Positions 33,512 through 41,548 of a stretch of 64,000 nucleotides of DNA are shown here, in pieces. The number at the start of each line of letters is the position of its first letter. Within the stretch, counting starts at the first letter, position 1. The stretch is from assembly GCA_009783025.1 (NCBI GenBank), contig WRHY01000001.1, positions 124,001 through 188,000 on the forward strand. Reading direction: 5' to 3'. The notes below the pieces were generated by a model. That model was not told where the DNA came from. It was given only the letters and a program-made list of their open reading frames with translations, and ran no database searches. The DNA comes from Desulfovibrionaceae bacterium (GTDB lineage: Bacteria; Desulfobacterota; Desulfovibrionia; Desulfovibrionales; Desulfovibrionaceae). The translations under genes and the position numbers were made by a program.

Positions 33512-33623
33512 TGCCTGCCCTCCCTCATTGCAAAGAACAAAGGCTGCCCTTGCACGGAACGTGGTAAGAACAGCCTTTATTCAGGAAACAATTCCAAACG
33601 AACCAGCACGTTGCGTGTAACGT
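33512..33623 (-). promoter_or_regulatory. Cas1-array intergenic region with hairpin; possible leader
   Basis: About 110 bp between cas1 and the first repeat. An inverted repeat AAAGGCTG/CAGCCTTT (33539-33546 and 33571-33578) encloses an inner CACG-TTC-CGTG stem. On the minus strand it is followed by GTTCTTTG, so it could terminate crRNA transcription before cas1. The region also has to hold the cas1 promoter and, if spacers are added at this end, the leader. Confidence 0.4.
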
Positions 33624-35571
33624 ACTCTAGCAGGGTCGGTTTGGACAGGCAACTATAGCTACTCAAAGTGTTCGCAGACCGGGCATTCCACTCTAGCAGG
33701 GTCGGTTTGGACAGGCAACTATAGCACTTCCTTTATGAGCGCCGCTGCATCGTCGACTCTAGCAGGGTCGGTTTGGACAGGCAACTATAGCCAATGAAGC
33801 AGTCGGCACAGGCGCTCGGAGACTCTAGCAGGGTCGGTTTGGACAGGCAACTATAGCCATGCTGCCCATTTGCTTTGAGGCGGTTTCACTCTAGCAGGGT
33901 CGGTTTGGACAGGCAACTATAGCAGCCTTTTCAAGCCACGATTGCTTCGGCGGACTCTAGCAGGGTCGGTTTGGACAGGCAACTATAGCTGCTGTCATAC
34001 CTTCGCCTCGCAATATTCCACTCTAGCAGGGTCGGTTTGGACAGGCAACTATAGCTACGACAGGCGTATTGATGCACTGCCTTCGACTCTAGCAGGGTCG
34101 GTTTGGACAGGCAACTATAGCGGATGACCCTGCAATGGATGCAGAAAGAACACTCTAGCAGGGTCGGTTTGGACAGGCAACTATAGCTGCAATTTTACGC
34201 TGGACGACGGCCTTGGAACTCTAGCAGGGTCGGTTTGGACAGGCAACTATAGCTGCGGCGTTGTATGGGACGAGATTGCCCCGACTCTAGCAGGGTCGGT
34301 TTGGACAGGCAACTATAGCATACCGGACATTGTGGTATAGTACCGGACGACTCTAGCAGGGTCGGTTTGGACAGGCAACTATAGCCGCTTGGAGTCGCCG
34401 TATGCAGGTTTATGAACTCTAGCAGGGTCGGTTTGGACAGGCAACTATAGCATAGTACCTGCATACGGCGACTCCAAGCGTACTCTAGCAGGGTCGGTTT
34501 GGACAGGCAACTATAGCATACTTAATATACGCTCAACGCCTTCCGTTACTCTAGCAGGGTCGGTTTGGACAGGCAACTATAGCCTACATACCCATCTGTG
34601 AGCAGTTCACAATACTCTAGCAGGGTCGGTTTGGACAGGCAACTATAGCTTCTGTTCAAGAATCTTAAATCCGGAGAAGACTCTAGCAGGGTCGGTTTGG
34701 ACAGGCAACTATAGCATAACGCCTGCATAGGTGATGCAGTCACTGACTCTAGCAGGGTCGGTTTGGACAGGCAACTATAGCCGCAAGCTGCTTGCAATAA
34801 TCGCGACAATTACTCTAGCAGGGTCGGTTTGGACAGGCAACTATAGCCCAGATTCACCCGCTTACAATGGCTATCGACTCTAGCAGGGTCGGTTTGGACA
34901 GGCAACTATAGCTATCCTTGTTCTTTGCCATGACCTTGTTTCACTCTAGCAGGGTCGGTTTGGACAGGCAACTATAGCTGCGGCGTTGTATGGGGCGAGA
35001 TTGCCCCGACTCTAGCAGGGTCGGTTTGGACAGGCAACTATAGCTTGGATAGAACGCTGCATCACGGGAACACTACTCTAGCAGGGTCGGTTTGGACAGG
35101 CAACTATAGCAAGCTGCTCATGTCATTCACTTGGCTCAACACTCTAGCAGGGTCGGTTTGGACAGGCAACTATAGCGCTGCGAAACAAGGGGAGTATCGT
35201 CAAGGCACTCTAGCAGGGTCGGTTTGGACAGGCAACTATAGCAGCGACCTGAATAACGCGCTTGCGAGTGAAACTCTAGCAGGGTCGGTTTGGACAGGCA
35301 ACTATAGCTATTAAAACTGTATTGAGCGACAAGCGAGCACTCTAGCAGGGTCGGTTTGGACAGGCAACTATAGCGCGGATGGGAAGCCTGCAACGATAGC
35401 CTTTACTCTAGCAGGGTCGGTTTGGACAGGCAACTATAGCGGTGATACAGCAGACGCCGCCGATATACAGACTCTAGCAGGGTCGGTTTGGACAGGCAAC
35501 TATAGCAACAATAATAGGTACATATAGGCGCTTTTACTCTAGCAGGGTCGGTTTGGACAGGCAACTATAGC

Positions 35572-36195
35572 AGCTTTCTTGCCTTGCCAGCTTGCCCTTG
35601 TACTCTAGCAGGGTCGGTTTGGACAGGCAACTATAGCAGCACTCGCTGAATTGCATGTATGCGGCTCACTCTAGCAGGGTCGGTTTGGACAGGCAACTAT
35701 AGCGTGTTTGTGACCGTTGCCTTTCTTCCTTGAACTCTAGCAGGGTCGGTTTGGACAGGCAACTATAGCAATGCAAGATTGCTTATGCGCGTTCCCATCA
35801 CTCTAGCAGGGTCGGTTTGGACAGGCAACTATAGCTTAGCGTTATTCAGCACGATGGCGCGGACAACTCTAGCAGGGTCGGTTTGGACAGGCAACTATAG
35901 CTGATGGCCGAAGTAGGCGAAAAACTCGCAAACTCTAGCAGGGTCGGTTTGGACAGGCAACTATAGCATAAGCAACGAATCCACGCTATGACCTGGAACT
36001 CTAGCAGGGTCGGTTTGGACAGGCAACTATAGCTGGTACGCCCTGCAATATATAACACCTTCCACTCTAGCAGGGTCGGTTTGGACAGGCAACTATAGCG
36101 GTGCTGACTTCCGGCTTCCGGGCTTGTTTACTCTAGCAGGGTCGGTTTGGACAGGCAACTATAGCGGCACTGACTACGACATCAACCTGATAACC
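35572..36195 (-). repeat. Ten-spacer block, copy 1
   Basis: Ten consecutive spacers from AGCTTTCTTGCC… to GGCACTGACTACG… are repeated in the same order exactly 1386 bp (21 units) to the right. Confidence 0.97.
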
Positions 36196-36957
36196 ACTCT
36201 AGCAGGGTCGGTTTGGACAGGCAACTATAGCTGCAAAGGCACGCAGCTCGGCATGAGCGAGACTCTAGCAGGGTCGGTTTGGACAGGCAACTATAGCGGC
36301 TTCCCCGCTCTACCGGGCGGCCGCGCGACTCTAGCAGGGTCGGTTTGGACAGGCAACTATAGCTGACAATGGTCGCCTTGCTAGGGAGCTTGGACTCTAG
36401 CAGGGTCGGTTTGGACAGGCAACTATAGCGCACACGGGCAATCCGAAAGCGCATGAAGTACTCTAGCAGGGTCGGTTTGGACAGGCAACTATAGCGGCGG
36501 CGCGCCGCTTGTCGGTGGTTTCGGCACTCTAGCAGGGTCGGTTTGGACAGGCAACTATAGCTGGATAAATCAACTCAATTTTCAAATATTCACTCTAGCA
36601 GGGTCGGTTTGGACAGGCAACTATAGCGCACAGTAACAGTTCCCGCGACAGGTATTAACTCTAGCAGGGTCGGTTTGGACAGGCAACTATAGCGGCCCGC
36701 CCATATTGTAACGCGGGTACTCTACTCTAGCAGGGTCGGTTTGGACAGGCAACTATAGCTGGTAAATTTCGCTTTCCGTGAAGCCCGTAACTCTAGCAGG
36801 GTCGGTTTGGACAGGCAACTATAGCTATAGAAACGCTCATAAGCCGTGCCGCCTTACTCTAGCAGGGTCGGTTTGGACAGGCAACTATAGCATGCTTACG
36901 CTTGCAATATGCAGGAAATTAACTCTAGCAGGGTCGGTTTGGACAGGCAACTATAGC

Positions 36958-37581
36958 AGCTTTCTTGCCTTGCCAGCTTGCCCTTGTACTCTAGCAGGGT
37001 CGGTTTGGACAGGCAACTATAGCAGCACTCGCTGAATTGCATGTATGCGGCTCACTCTAGCAGGGTCGGTTTGGACAGGCAACTATAGCGTGTTTGTGAC
37101 CGTTGCCTTTCTTCCTTGAACTCTAGCAGGGTCGGTTTGGACAGGCAACTATAGCAATGCAAGATTGCTTATGCGCGTTCCCATCACTCTAGCAGGGTCG
37201 GTTTGGACAGGCAACTATAGCTTAGCGTTATTCAGCACGATGGCGCGGACAACTCTAGCAGGGTCGGTTTGGACAGGCAACTATAGCTGATGGCCGAAGT
37301 AGGCGAAAAACTCGCAAACTCTAGCAGGGTCGGTTTGGACAGGCAACTATAGCATAAGCAACGAATCCACGCTATGACCTGGAACTCTAGCAGGGTCGGT
37401 TTGGACAGGCAACTATAGCTGGTACGCCCTGCAATATATAACACCTTCCACTCTAGCAGGGTCGGTTTGGACAGGCAACTATAGCGGTGCTGACTTCCGG
37501 CTTCCGGGCTTGTTTACTCTAGCAGGGTCGGTTTGGACAGGCAACTATAGCGGCACTGACTACGACATCAACCTGATAACC
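36958..37581 (-). repeat. Ten-spacer block, copy 2
   Basis: Same ten spacers and order as 35572-36195. Eleven unique spacers lie between the copies, so the event duplicated a 21-unit segment or was an unequal recombination between repeats. Confidence 0.97.
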
Positions 37582-37617
37582 ACTCTAGCAGGGTCGGTTT
37601 GGACAGGCAACTATAGC

Positions 37618-37779
37618 TGATTACGTCATCATAGACGGCTACCACCGACTCTAGCAGGGTCGGTTTGGACAGGCAACTATAGCATCGGGGGACATCGGGC
37701 CAATGCTTTTTGAACTCTAGCAGGGTCGGTTTGGACAGGCAACTATAGCACTGGTAAAACGTGGTAACATAAGCACACA
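37618..37779 (-). repeat. Three-spacer block, copy 1
   Basis: Spacers beginning TGATTACGTCATC, ATCGGGGGACATC and ACTGGTAAAACGT recur 264 bp (four units) to the right. Confidence 0.97.
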
Positions 37780-37881
37780 ACTCTAGCAGGGTCGGTTTGG
37801 ACAGGCAACTATAGCCAACTCCGAATTTTCACGGGCCGTTGAAAGACTCTAGCAGGGTCGGTTTGGACAGGCAACTATAGC

Positions 37882-38043
37882 TGATTACGTCATCATAGAC
37901 GGCTACCACCGACTCTAGCAGGGTCGGTTTGGACAGGCAACTATAGCATCGGGGGACATCGGGCCAATGCTTTTTGAACTCTAGCAGGGTCGGTTTGGAC
38001 AGGCAACTATAGCACTGGTAAAACGTGGTAACATAAGCACACA
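37882..38043 (-). repeat. Three-spacer block, copy 2
   Basis: Identical to 37618-37779, with a single unique spacer (CAACTCCGAATTTTC…) between the copies. Confidence 0.97.
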
Positions 38044-38416
38044 ACTCTAGCAGGGTCGGTTTGGACAGGCAACTATAGCTGCAATGGATACTTTGACAAT
38101 GCGCCTGAAACTCTAGCAGGGTCGGTTTGGACAGGCAACTATAGCCCGAATCCGGGTGGCGAGTGAGTGTGATTCACTCTAGCAGGGTCGGTTTGGACAG
38201 GCAACTATAGCCGGTGTGGCTTTAGGGTTGGCCTTAGCGGTACTCTAGCAGGATCGGTTTGGACAGGCAACTATAGCGCGGGCCGTATGCGGGGCGTTTG
38301 CCGTTGTACTCTAGCAGGGTCGGTTTGGACAGGCAACTATAGCTCTTCTAAAGATTTTATGATGATAGAAAGGACTCTAGCAGGGTCGGTTTGGACAGGC
38401 AACTATAGCCGCTACC

Positions 38417-38512
38417 TTAGGGACGCTTTTCTTGCTTCTTGGCGTACCAGATGGCGTAGGCGCACCCACCGCCGATCACAATAGCCGTCACGATATAAAA
38501 AAGAGTGCTCAT
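38417..38512 (-). CDS. Small membrane protein, 31 aa
   Basis: ATG 38512 has GGAGG 8 bases upstream. The product is one hydrophobic helix (LFYIVTAIVIGGGCAYAIWY) followed by a basic tail (AKKQEKRP), i.e. a single-span membrane peptide with the tail probably in the cytoplasm. Its ATG overlaps the stop of the preceding small gene (ATGA), a translational-coupling arrangement. The stop lies 7 bases from the last CRISPR repeat. I do not recognise the family. It could be a phage-derived or toxin-like peptide, but no antitoxin is seen. Confidence 0.55.
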   Translation of the reverse strand: MSTLFYIVTAIVIGGGCAYAIWYAKKQEKRP

Positions 38513-38649
38513 TTTGGAACCCTCCAAAGTTTGTACCCGGCATAGGCCATCAATGCCCCGCATCCAAACACATATAAGCTGCTGTTTATAAACGCAACCG
38601 CTATACATGCGGCCCCGGCCATCGCCAGAACATTTGACCAATACGGCAT
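38509..38649 (-). CDS. Small membrane protein, 46 aa
   Basis: Begins MPYWSNVLAMAGAACIAVA and contains two short hydrophobic stretches ending GYKLWRVPK. An AGGAGG lies only one base before the ATG, which is closer than normal and leaves the start uncertain. It is coupled to the 31-aa gene by a 4-base overlap. It has a good promoter (38665-38693) and is transcribed toward the CRISPR array. No family recognised. Confidence 0.45.
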   Translation of the reverse strand: MPYWSNVLAMAGAACIAVAFINSSLYVFGCGALMAYAGYKLWRVPK

Positions 38650-38664
38650 ACCTCCTCTATAGAT

Positions 38665-38693
38665 AAAATAGCAACCCCTGTCAGAGATGGCAA
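38665..38693 (-). promoter_or_regulatory. Sigma-70 type promoter reading toward the array
   Basis: On the minus strand: -35 TTGCCA (38693-38688), a 17-bp spacer and -10 TATTTT (38670-38665). Transcription would start near 38658, just ahead of the 46-aa gene, and could continue through the 31-aa gene into the CRISPR array in the crRNA sense, since no terminator is seen between. Confidence 0.55.
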
Positions 38694-38742
38694 GGAAGGC
38701 GTTATCACTCTGCCGGGCCTGCCTCTTGCCCCTCCATCTCTC

Positions 38743-39213
38743 TCAAACGCAGGAACGGTGAATCTTCAGAACAGCTTTGAAGATGCTTTCAGGGCCGTCA
38801 ACCGAGCAGGCCGGGCAATGCAGTTCGCAGGGCAGGTAGACAATGTATTGCCAGGGGGAGACAATCAGGGAAAGAGCGTTTTCCGGGGCCGGATGAAAGG
38901 CCAGATCCTTGCTGTCCAGAAGGTCTTCCGTGGGTTTTGTGGCCGGGTAGGCGATACTGTACCAGTGTTGTTCGCGGCCCTTGAGCAGCACTTGGATGTC
39001 GATATAGTCCCGGTGCAGTTCGTAGCGGCGTTCCGAAACCGGCGCGGTGGTCGTTTTCTGGATCATGGCGAATATTTTGTCGCCGTCAATGGGGTACTTG
39101 CCTTCTTCGAGGTTCAGGAGATCATTGTTCCTCAAGTAGGCTATGGCGGTGTCAAAGGCCTTGGGATAGCAGTATTTTTCTTTGTCCCATTGCCGGATAA
39201 AGCCTGTGATCAC
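38743..39213 (-). CDS. YhcH/YjgK/YiaL family protein
   Basis: 156 aa from GTG 39213, with GGAAGG upstream and the start just beyond the fliW stop; the usual family length is ~150. Family features include RRYELHRDYIDIQVLLKGRE with the conserved His/Asp cupin-like residues and the later SLIVSPWQYIVYLPCELHCP. Members (EbgC, YiaL, YhcH) are small cupin-like proteins linked to sugar catabolism, possibly anomerases; the reaction is not settled. Here it rides at the end of a flagellar regulatory operon, with no sugar genes nearby, so its role is unclear. Confidence 0.85.
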   Translation of the reverse strand: MITGFIRQWDKEKYCYPKAFDTAIAYLRNNDLLNLEEGKYPIDGDKIFAMIQKTTTAPVSERRYELHRDYIDIQVLLKGREQHWYSIAYPATKPTEDLLDSKDLAFHPAPENALSLIVSPWQYIVYLPCELHCPACSVDGPESIFKAVLKIHRSCV

Positions 39214-39217
39214 GGCT

Positions 39218-39673
39218 CTAGCCTTCCAGTATCTTGCTGTGAACAAACACCCGCGCCGGGCCTTCCATATCCACCTGCGGCACTTGCAGGCCGAGGTGGG
39301 CGCGGTGATTAATCAGGATGGGGCCGAGCAGGTTGAGGGCGGTTTCCTCGGGCTTGCCCGGAGGAATGGTGGCTGTTACCAGCACGGCCAGTTCGGCCGC
39401 GTTTTCGGCCTGGAGCAGTTTTTGTTCCGCGTCGCCGATATGCAGGCTGTACTCCGGCAGGAACACAAAGGGGTCGGCCACCAAAAGGCCCAGCGTGGGT
39501 TTTTCTATACTCTGCAACACAAGCAGGGGCGCGTTTTCCTGGATTTGCAGCAGGGTGAACTCGTGTATGTCCTCAAAACCGATGATGCCGCGCGGGAAAT
39601 GGATGATCTTGTCCATCCTGATTTCACGCCTGCCCAAACGAGATTCGATGATTTTTATTTCTTGATTCGCCAT
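39218..39673 (-). CDS. fliW: Flagellar assembly factor FliW
   Basis: 151 aa. [19 protein letters not shown] (residues ~26-44) and the [15 protein letters not shown] segment (~63-77) are diagnostic of FliW. It binds free flagellin and allosterically inhibits CsrA, so flagellin translation is tied to export. The gene overlaps csrA by 19 bases, the standard partnership. It is followed 4 bases later by the yhcH start. Confidence 0.96.
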   Translation of the reverse strand: MANQEIKIIESRLGRREIRMDKIIHFPRGIIGFEDIHEFTLLQIQENAPLLVLQSIEKPTLGLLVADPFVFLPEYSLHIGDAEQKLLQAENAAELAVLVTATIPPGKPEETALNLLGPILINHRAHLGLQVPQVDMEGPARVFVHSKILEG

Positions 39674-39888
39674 AACGCCGCCGCTGCAAAAAGATCGTGT
39701 TCCTCGGCCGCCAGGGCCAGGGTATTTTCTTCCTTCACTCGCTGGTAAACTTCTTCCCGGTATACGGCCGTGGTATCAGGAACCATGATGCCGAGTTTGA
39801 CCTGTTTGCCGCTCACGCCAAACACGGTGATTTTGATATTATCTCCGATATGCAGGCTTTCGCCGGGCCGCCGTGTCAGTATGAGCAT
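39655..39888 (-). CDS. csrA: Carbon storage regulator, RNA-binding protein
   Basis: 77 aa. [16 protein letters not shown], then [16 protein letters not shown] and the [10 protein letters not shown] helix are the complete CsrA fold. The C-terminus is longer than E. coli CsrA (61 aa), as in FliW-regulated CsrA proteins, where the extension takes part in FliW binding. It binds GGA-containing hairpins in mRNAs, notably flagellin leaders. It lies 17 bp after flgL and overlaps fliW. Confidence 0.97.
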   Translation of the reverse strand: MLILTRRPGESLHIGDNIKITVFGVSGKQVKLGIMVPDTTAVYREEVYQRVKEENTLALAAEEHDLFAAAALWRIKK

Positions 39889-39905
39889 GCAGTTCCTTTG
39901 CCGCG

Positions 39906-41525
39906 TTAGAGGAAGTTTACCAGACTCATCTGCATTATCATGGATGAGGACTTGAGTACACTGTTATACGCAATCTGCTGCTGGGCCAGACGAGTCATGA
40001 GTTCGGTCACGTCAACGTCTTCCATCTGGCTCAGATTGTCTTCCTCGCTATAGGTACGCATGACCAGGGCCGCCTGGGTCACGATCAGGCGGTTTTCCCG
40101 TCCGCCGACTTCCGCAACCCGGGTGCTCACCAGGGTCATGATATCCTTCAACTCGTCCAGGCACTGCTGAACCATGGTCTGATCGTTGGTCTCAAGCCCG
40201 GCCACGAGCTTGCCCAGGGTTTCAAACATATTGGGTCCAGGCACGGGCTCGGCATAGGGGTAGCCCGTGTTTTCCGGGTAGTTGTAAAGACCGCCGAAGA
40301 TATCCTTGCCCACCATGTTCACAGTAATATAGTCACTGTCGCCGATTTGGAAATCGATGTCCGCCCGGTGGGGGTGGATGATATACTGCGTACCCATGTC
40401 GGCCGGAGCCGCGGGCAGAGTATAGGTGGGCGGAGGACCGGCAGAGGTCATTTCTCCTATGCTCAGGTAACCGCCGGGAACCGGAAGGCTGATCTTGTCC
40501 GTGCCCGTGGTGGGCATGGGCGCGGATGTATGGGTCCAGTTGCTGCCGTTGTCCGTGCTGAAGGAATAGTACAGGCGGCCGTTCTCGATGGAGTCAAGGC
40601 GCACCGCGACATCGCGGGTAAAGTGCCCTTGGGCGTCGGCTTCCAGGTTGCGGTTAGCTGCGGAGTTCCAGTAGCTTGCCGTGACCTGGGTCGTGTTGTC
40701 GTCGCCGCCGTAAACCGCAGTGGGACGCACGTAAAGCCAGGTGCCTTCGCCGGTTTTGAGAATTTCATCCGGGCTGCTCAGGTCAGCCGCCGTATAAGTA
40801 TGTGTGACGGTGGCGCTGGCGTCGGAGATTTCAACCGTCACGCCGATGCCGGTATCAATAATGCAGCCGGTGCCCGCCGGGTTGGGCGTGGGAGGATTGG
40901 TGGGCAGCCAGGTTTTGCCGCCGTCGGCACTGTACATGTAAGAGGCCGAGTCAGCCGGGCCGCTGCTTACCGGAGTAATGAGCACGGTTTTTTCAGTGCC
41001 GCCCTGCACATGGAATTGCACGCCGTCCAGGTCTCCGGCGGGGTCTTTGACCGTCACGCCGAGAGCCATGTTGTAGGGAGGGCGGTCAGTTTTGTGCCCG
41101 GCGAAAATATGCTGGTCCCCGAACTTGGTGTTGGAGAGGGCCACAAGCTGTCCCATATACTCGCGTATGGCCGAGGCCACCTGAAGGCGGTTATCCTGGT
41201 TGATGGTGCCGGTGCTGGTCTGGATGTCCTTGGCTTTGATCAGGCTGAGCACGTTCAGCACCGAGCCGTCACCCGAGCCGAGAATATTGTCGGAAAGGGC
41301 GAGCCAGCCCATGGCCATTTTGGAGTTTTCCTCATAGGTGGACAATCTGCTCAAGGTGCTGCGCGTGTCAAGAATGCGGCCCGCGCTGACCGGATCGTCA
41401 GAGGGGCGGTTCACGCGTTTTTGGCTTGAAGCCTGAATATTGGATTCCATGTACGCCGAGAGGGAATGGTTCATGTTGCTGATGAACGAGTTGTACATGA
41501 GTCCCTGGGTTACGCGTAATGACAT
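39906..41525 (-). CDS. flgL: Flagellar hook-filament junction protein 2 (HAP3)
   Basis: 539 aa. The N-terminal flagellin-like helix ([19 protein letters not shown]…, …[22 protein letters not shown]) and the C-terminal coiled-coil helix ([39 protein letters not shown]…) are the D0/D1 parts that build the junction. The middle (~150-430) is a variable surface domain, much larger than in enteric FlgL (~317 aa). It is exported through the flagellar type III apparatus. It follows flgK by 23 bp. Confidence 0.95.
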   Translation of the reverse strand: MSLRVTQGLMYNSFISNMNHSLSAYMESNIQASSQKRVNRPSDDPVSAGRILDTRSTLSRLSTYEENSKMAMGWLALSDNILGSGDGSVLNVLSLIKAKDIQTSTGTINQDNRLQVASAIREYMGQLVALSNTKFGDQHIFAGHKTDRPPYNMALGVTVKDPAGDLDGVQFHVQGGTEKTVLITPVSSGPADSASYMYSADGGKTWLPTNPPTPNPAGTGCIIDTGIGVTVEISDASATVTHTYTAADLSSPDEILKTGEGTWLYVRPTAVYGGDDNTTQVTASYWNSAANRNLEADAQGHFTRDVAVRLDSIENGRLYYSFSTDNGSNWTHTSAPMPTTGTDKISLPVPGGYLSIGEMTSAGPPPTYTLPAAPADMGTQYIIHPHRADIDFQIGDSDYITVNMVGKDIFGGLYNYPENTGYPYAEPVPGPNMFETLGKLVAGLETNDQTMVQQCLDELKDIMTLVSTRVAEVGGRENRLIVTQAALVMRTYSEEDNLSQMEDVDVTELMTRLAQQQIAYNSVLKSSSMIMQMSLVNFL

Positions 41526-41548
41526 GGGTATACTCCTTGCCTCTATTC

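Larger units (their letters stand above)
33624..38409 (-). CRISPR. CRISPR array, 73 repeats of 36 bp and 72 spacers
   Basis: The period is 66 bp throughout: a 36-bp repeat plus 30-bp spacers, with two spacers of 29. On the plus strand each repeat runs from ACTCTAGCAGGGTCGG to GGCAACTATAGC. The crRNA sense is the minus strand (GCTATAGTTGCC…), fixed by the tracrRNA anti-repeat. All repeats inspected are identical except the third from the right (38242-38277), which has one G-to-A change. The minus-strand repeat contains TTGCCT, 17 bp, then TGC-TAGAGT, a -35/extended -10 promoter, so each crRNA may have its own start. Ten spacers and three spacers are duplicated in blocks, leaving about 59 distinct spacers. 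Short frames across the array are translations of the repeat, not genes. Confidence 0.98.

Noticed and set aside
33942..38484. Many short open frames across the array encoding TLAGSVWTGNYS or YSCLSKPTLLE repeats
   Set aside because: They are translations of the 36-bp CRISPR repeat; the 66-bp period is a multiple of three, which keeps frames open.
38417..38641. A single 74-aa protein from TTG 38641 covering the 31-aa small ORF
   Set aside because: Its first 43 residues look unlike a protein and overlap a better hydrophobic frame; the inner ATG has its own GGAGG. Not fully excluded, since AGGAGG is 9 bases before this TTG.
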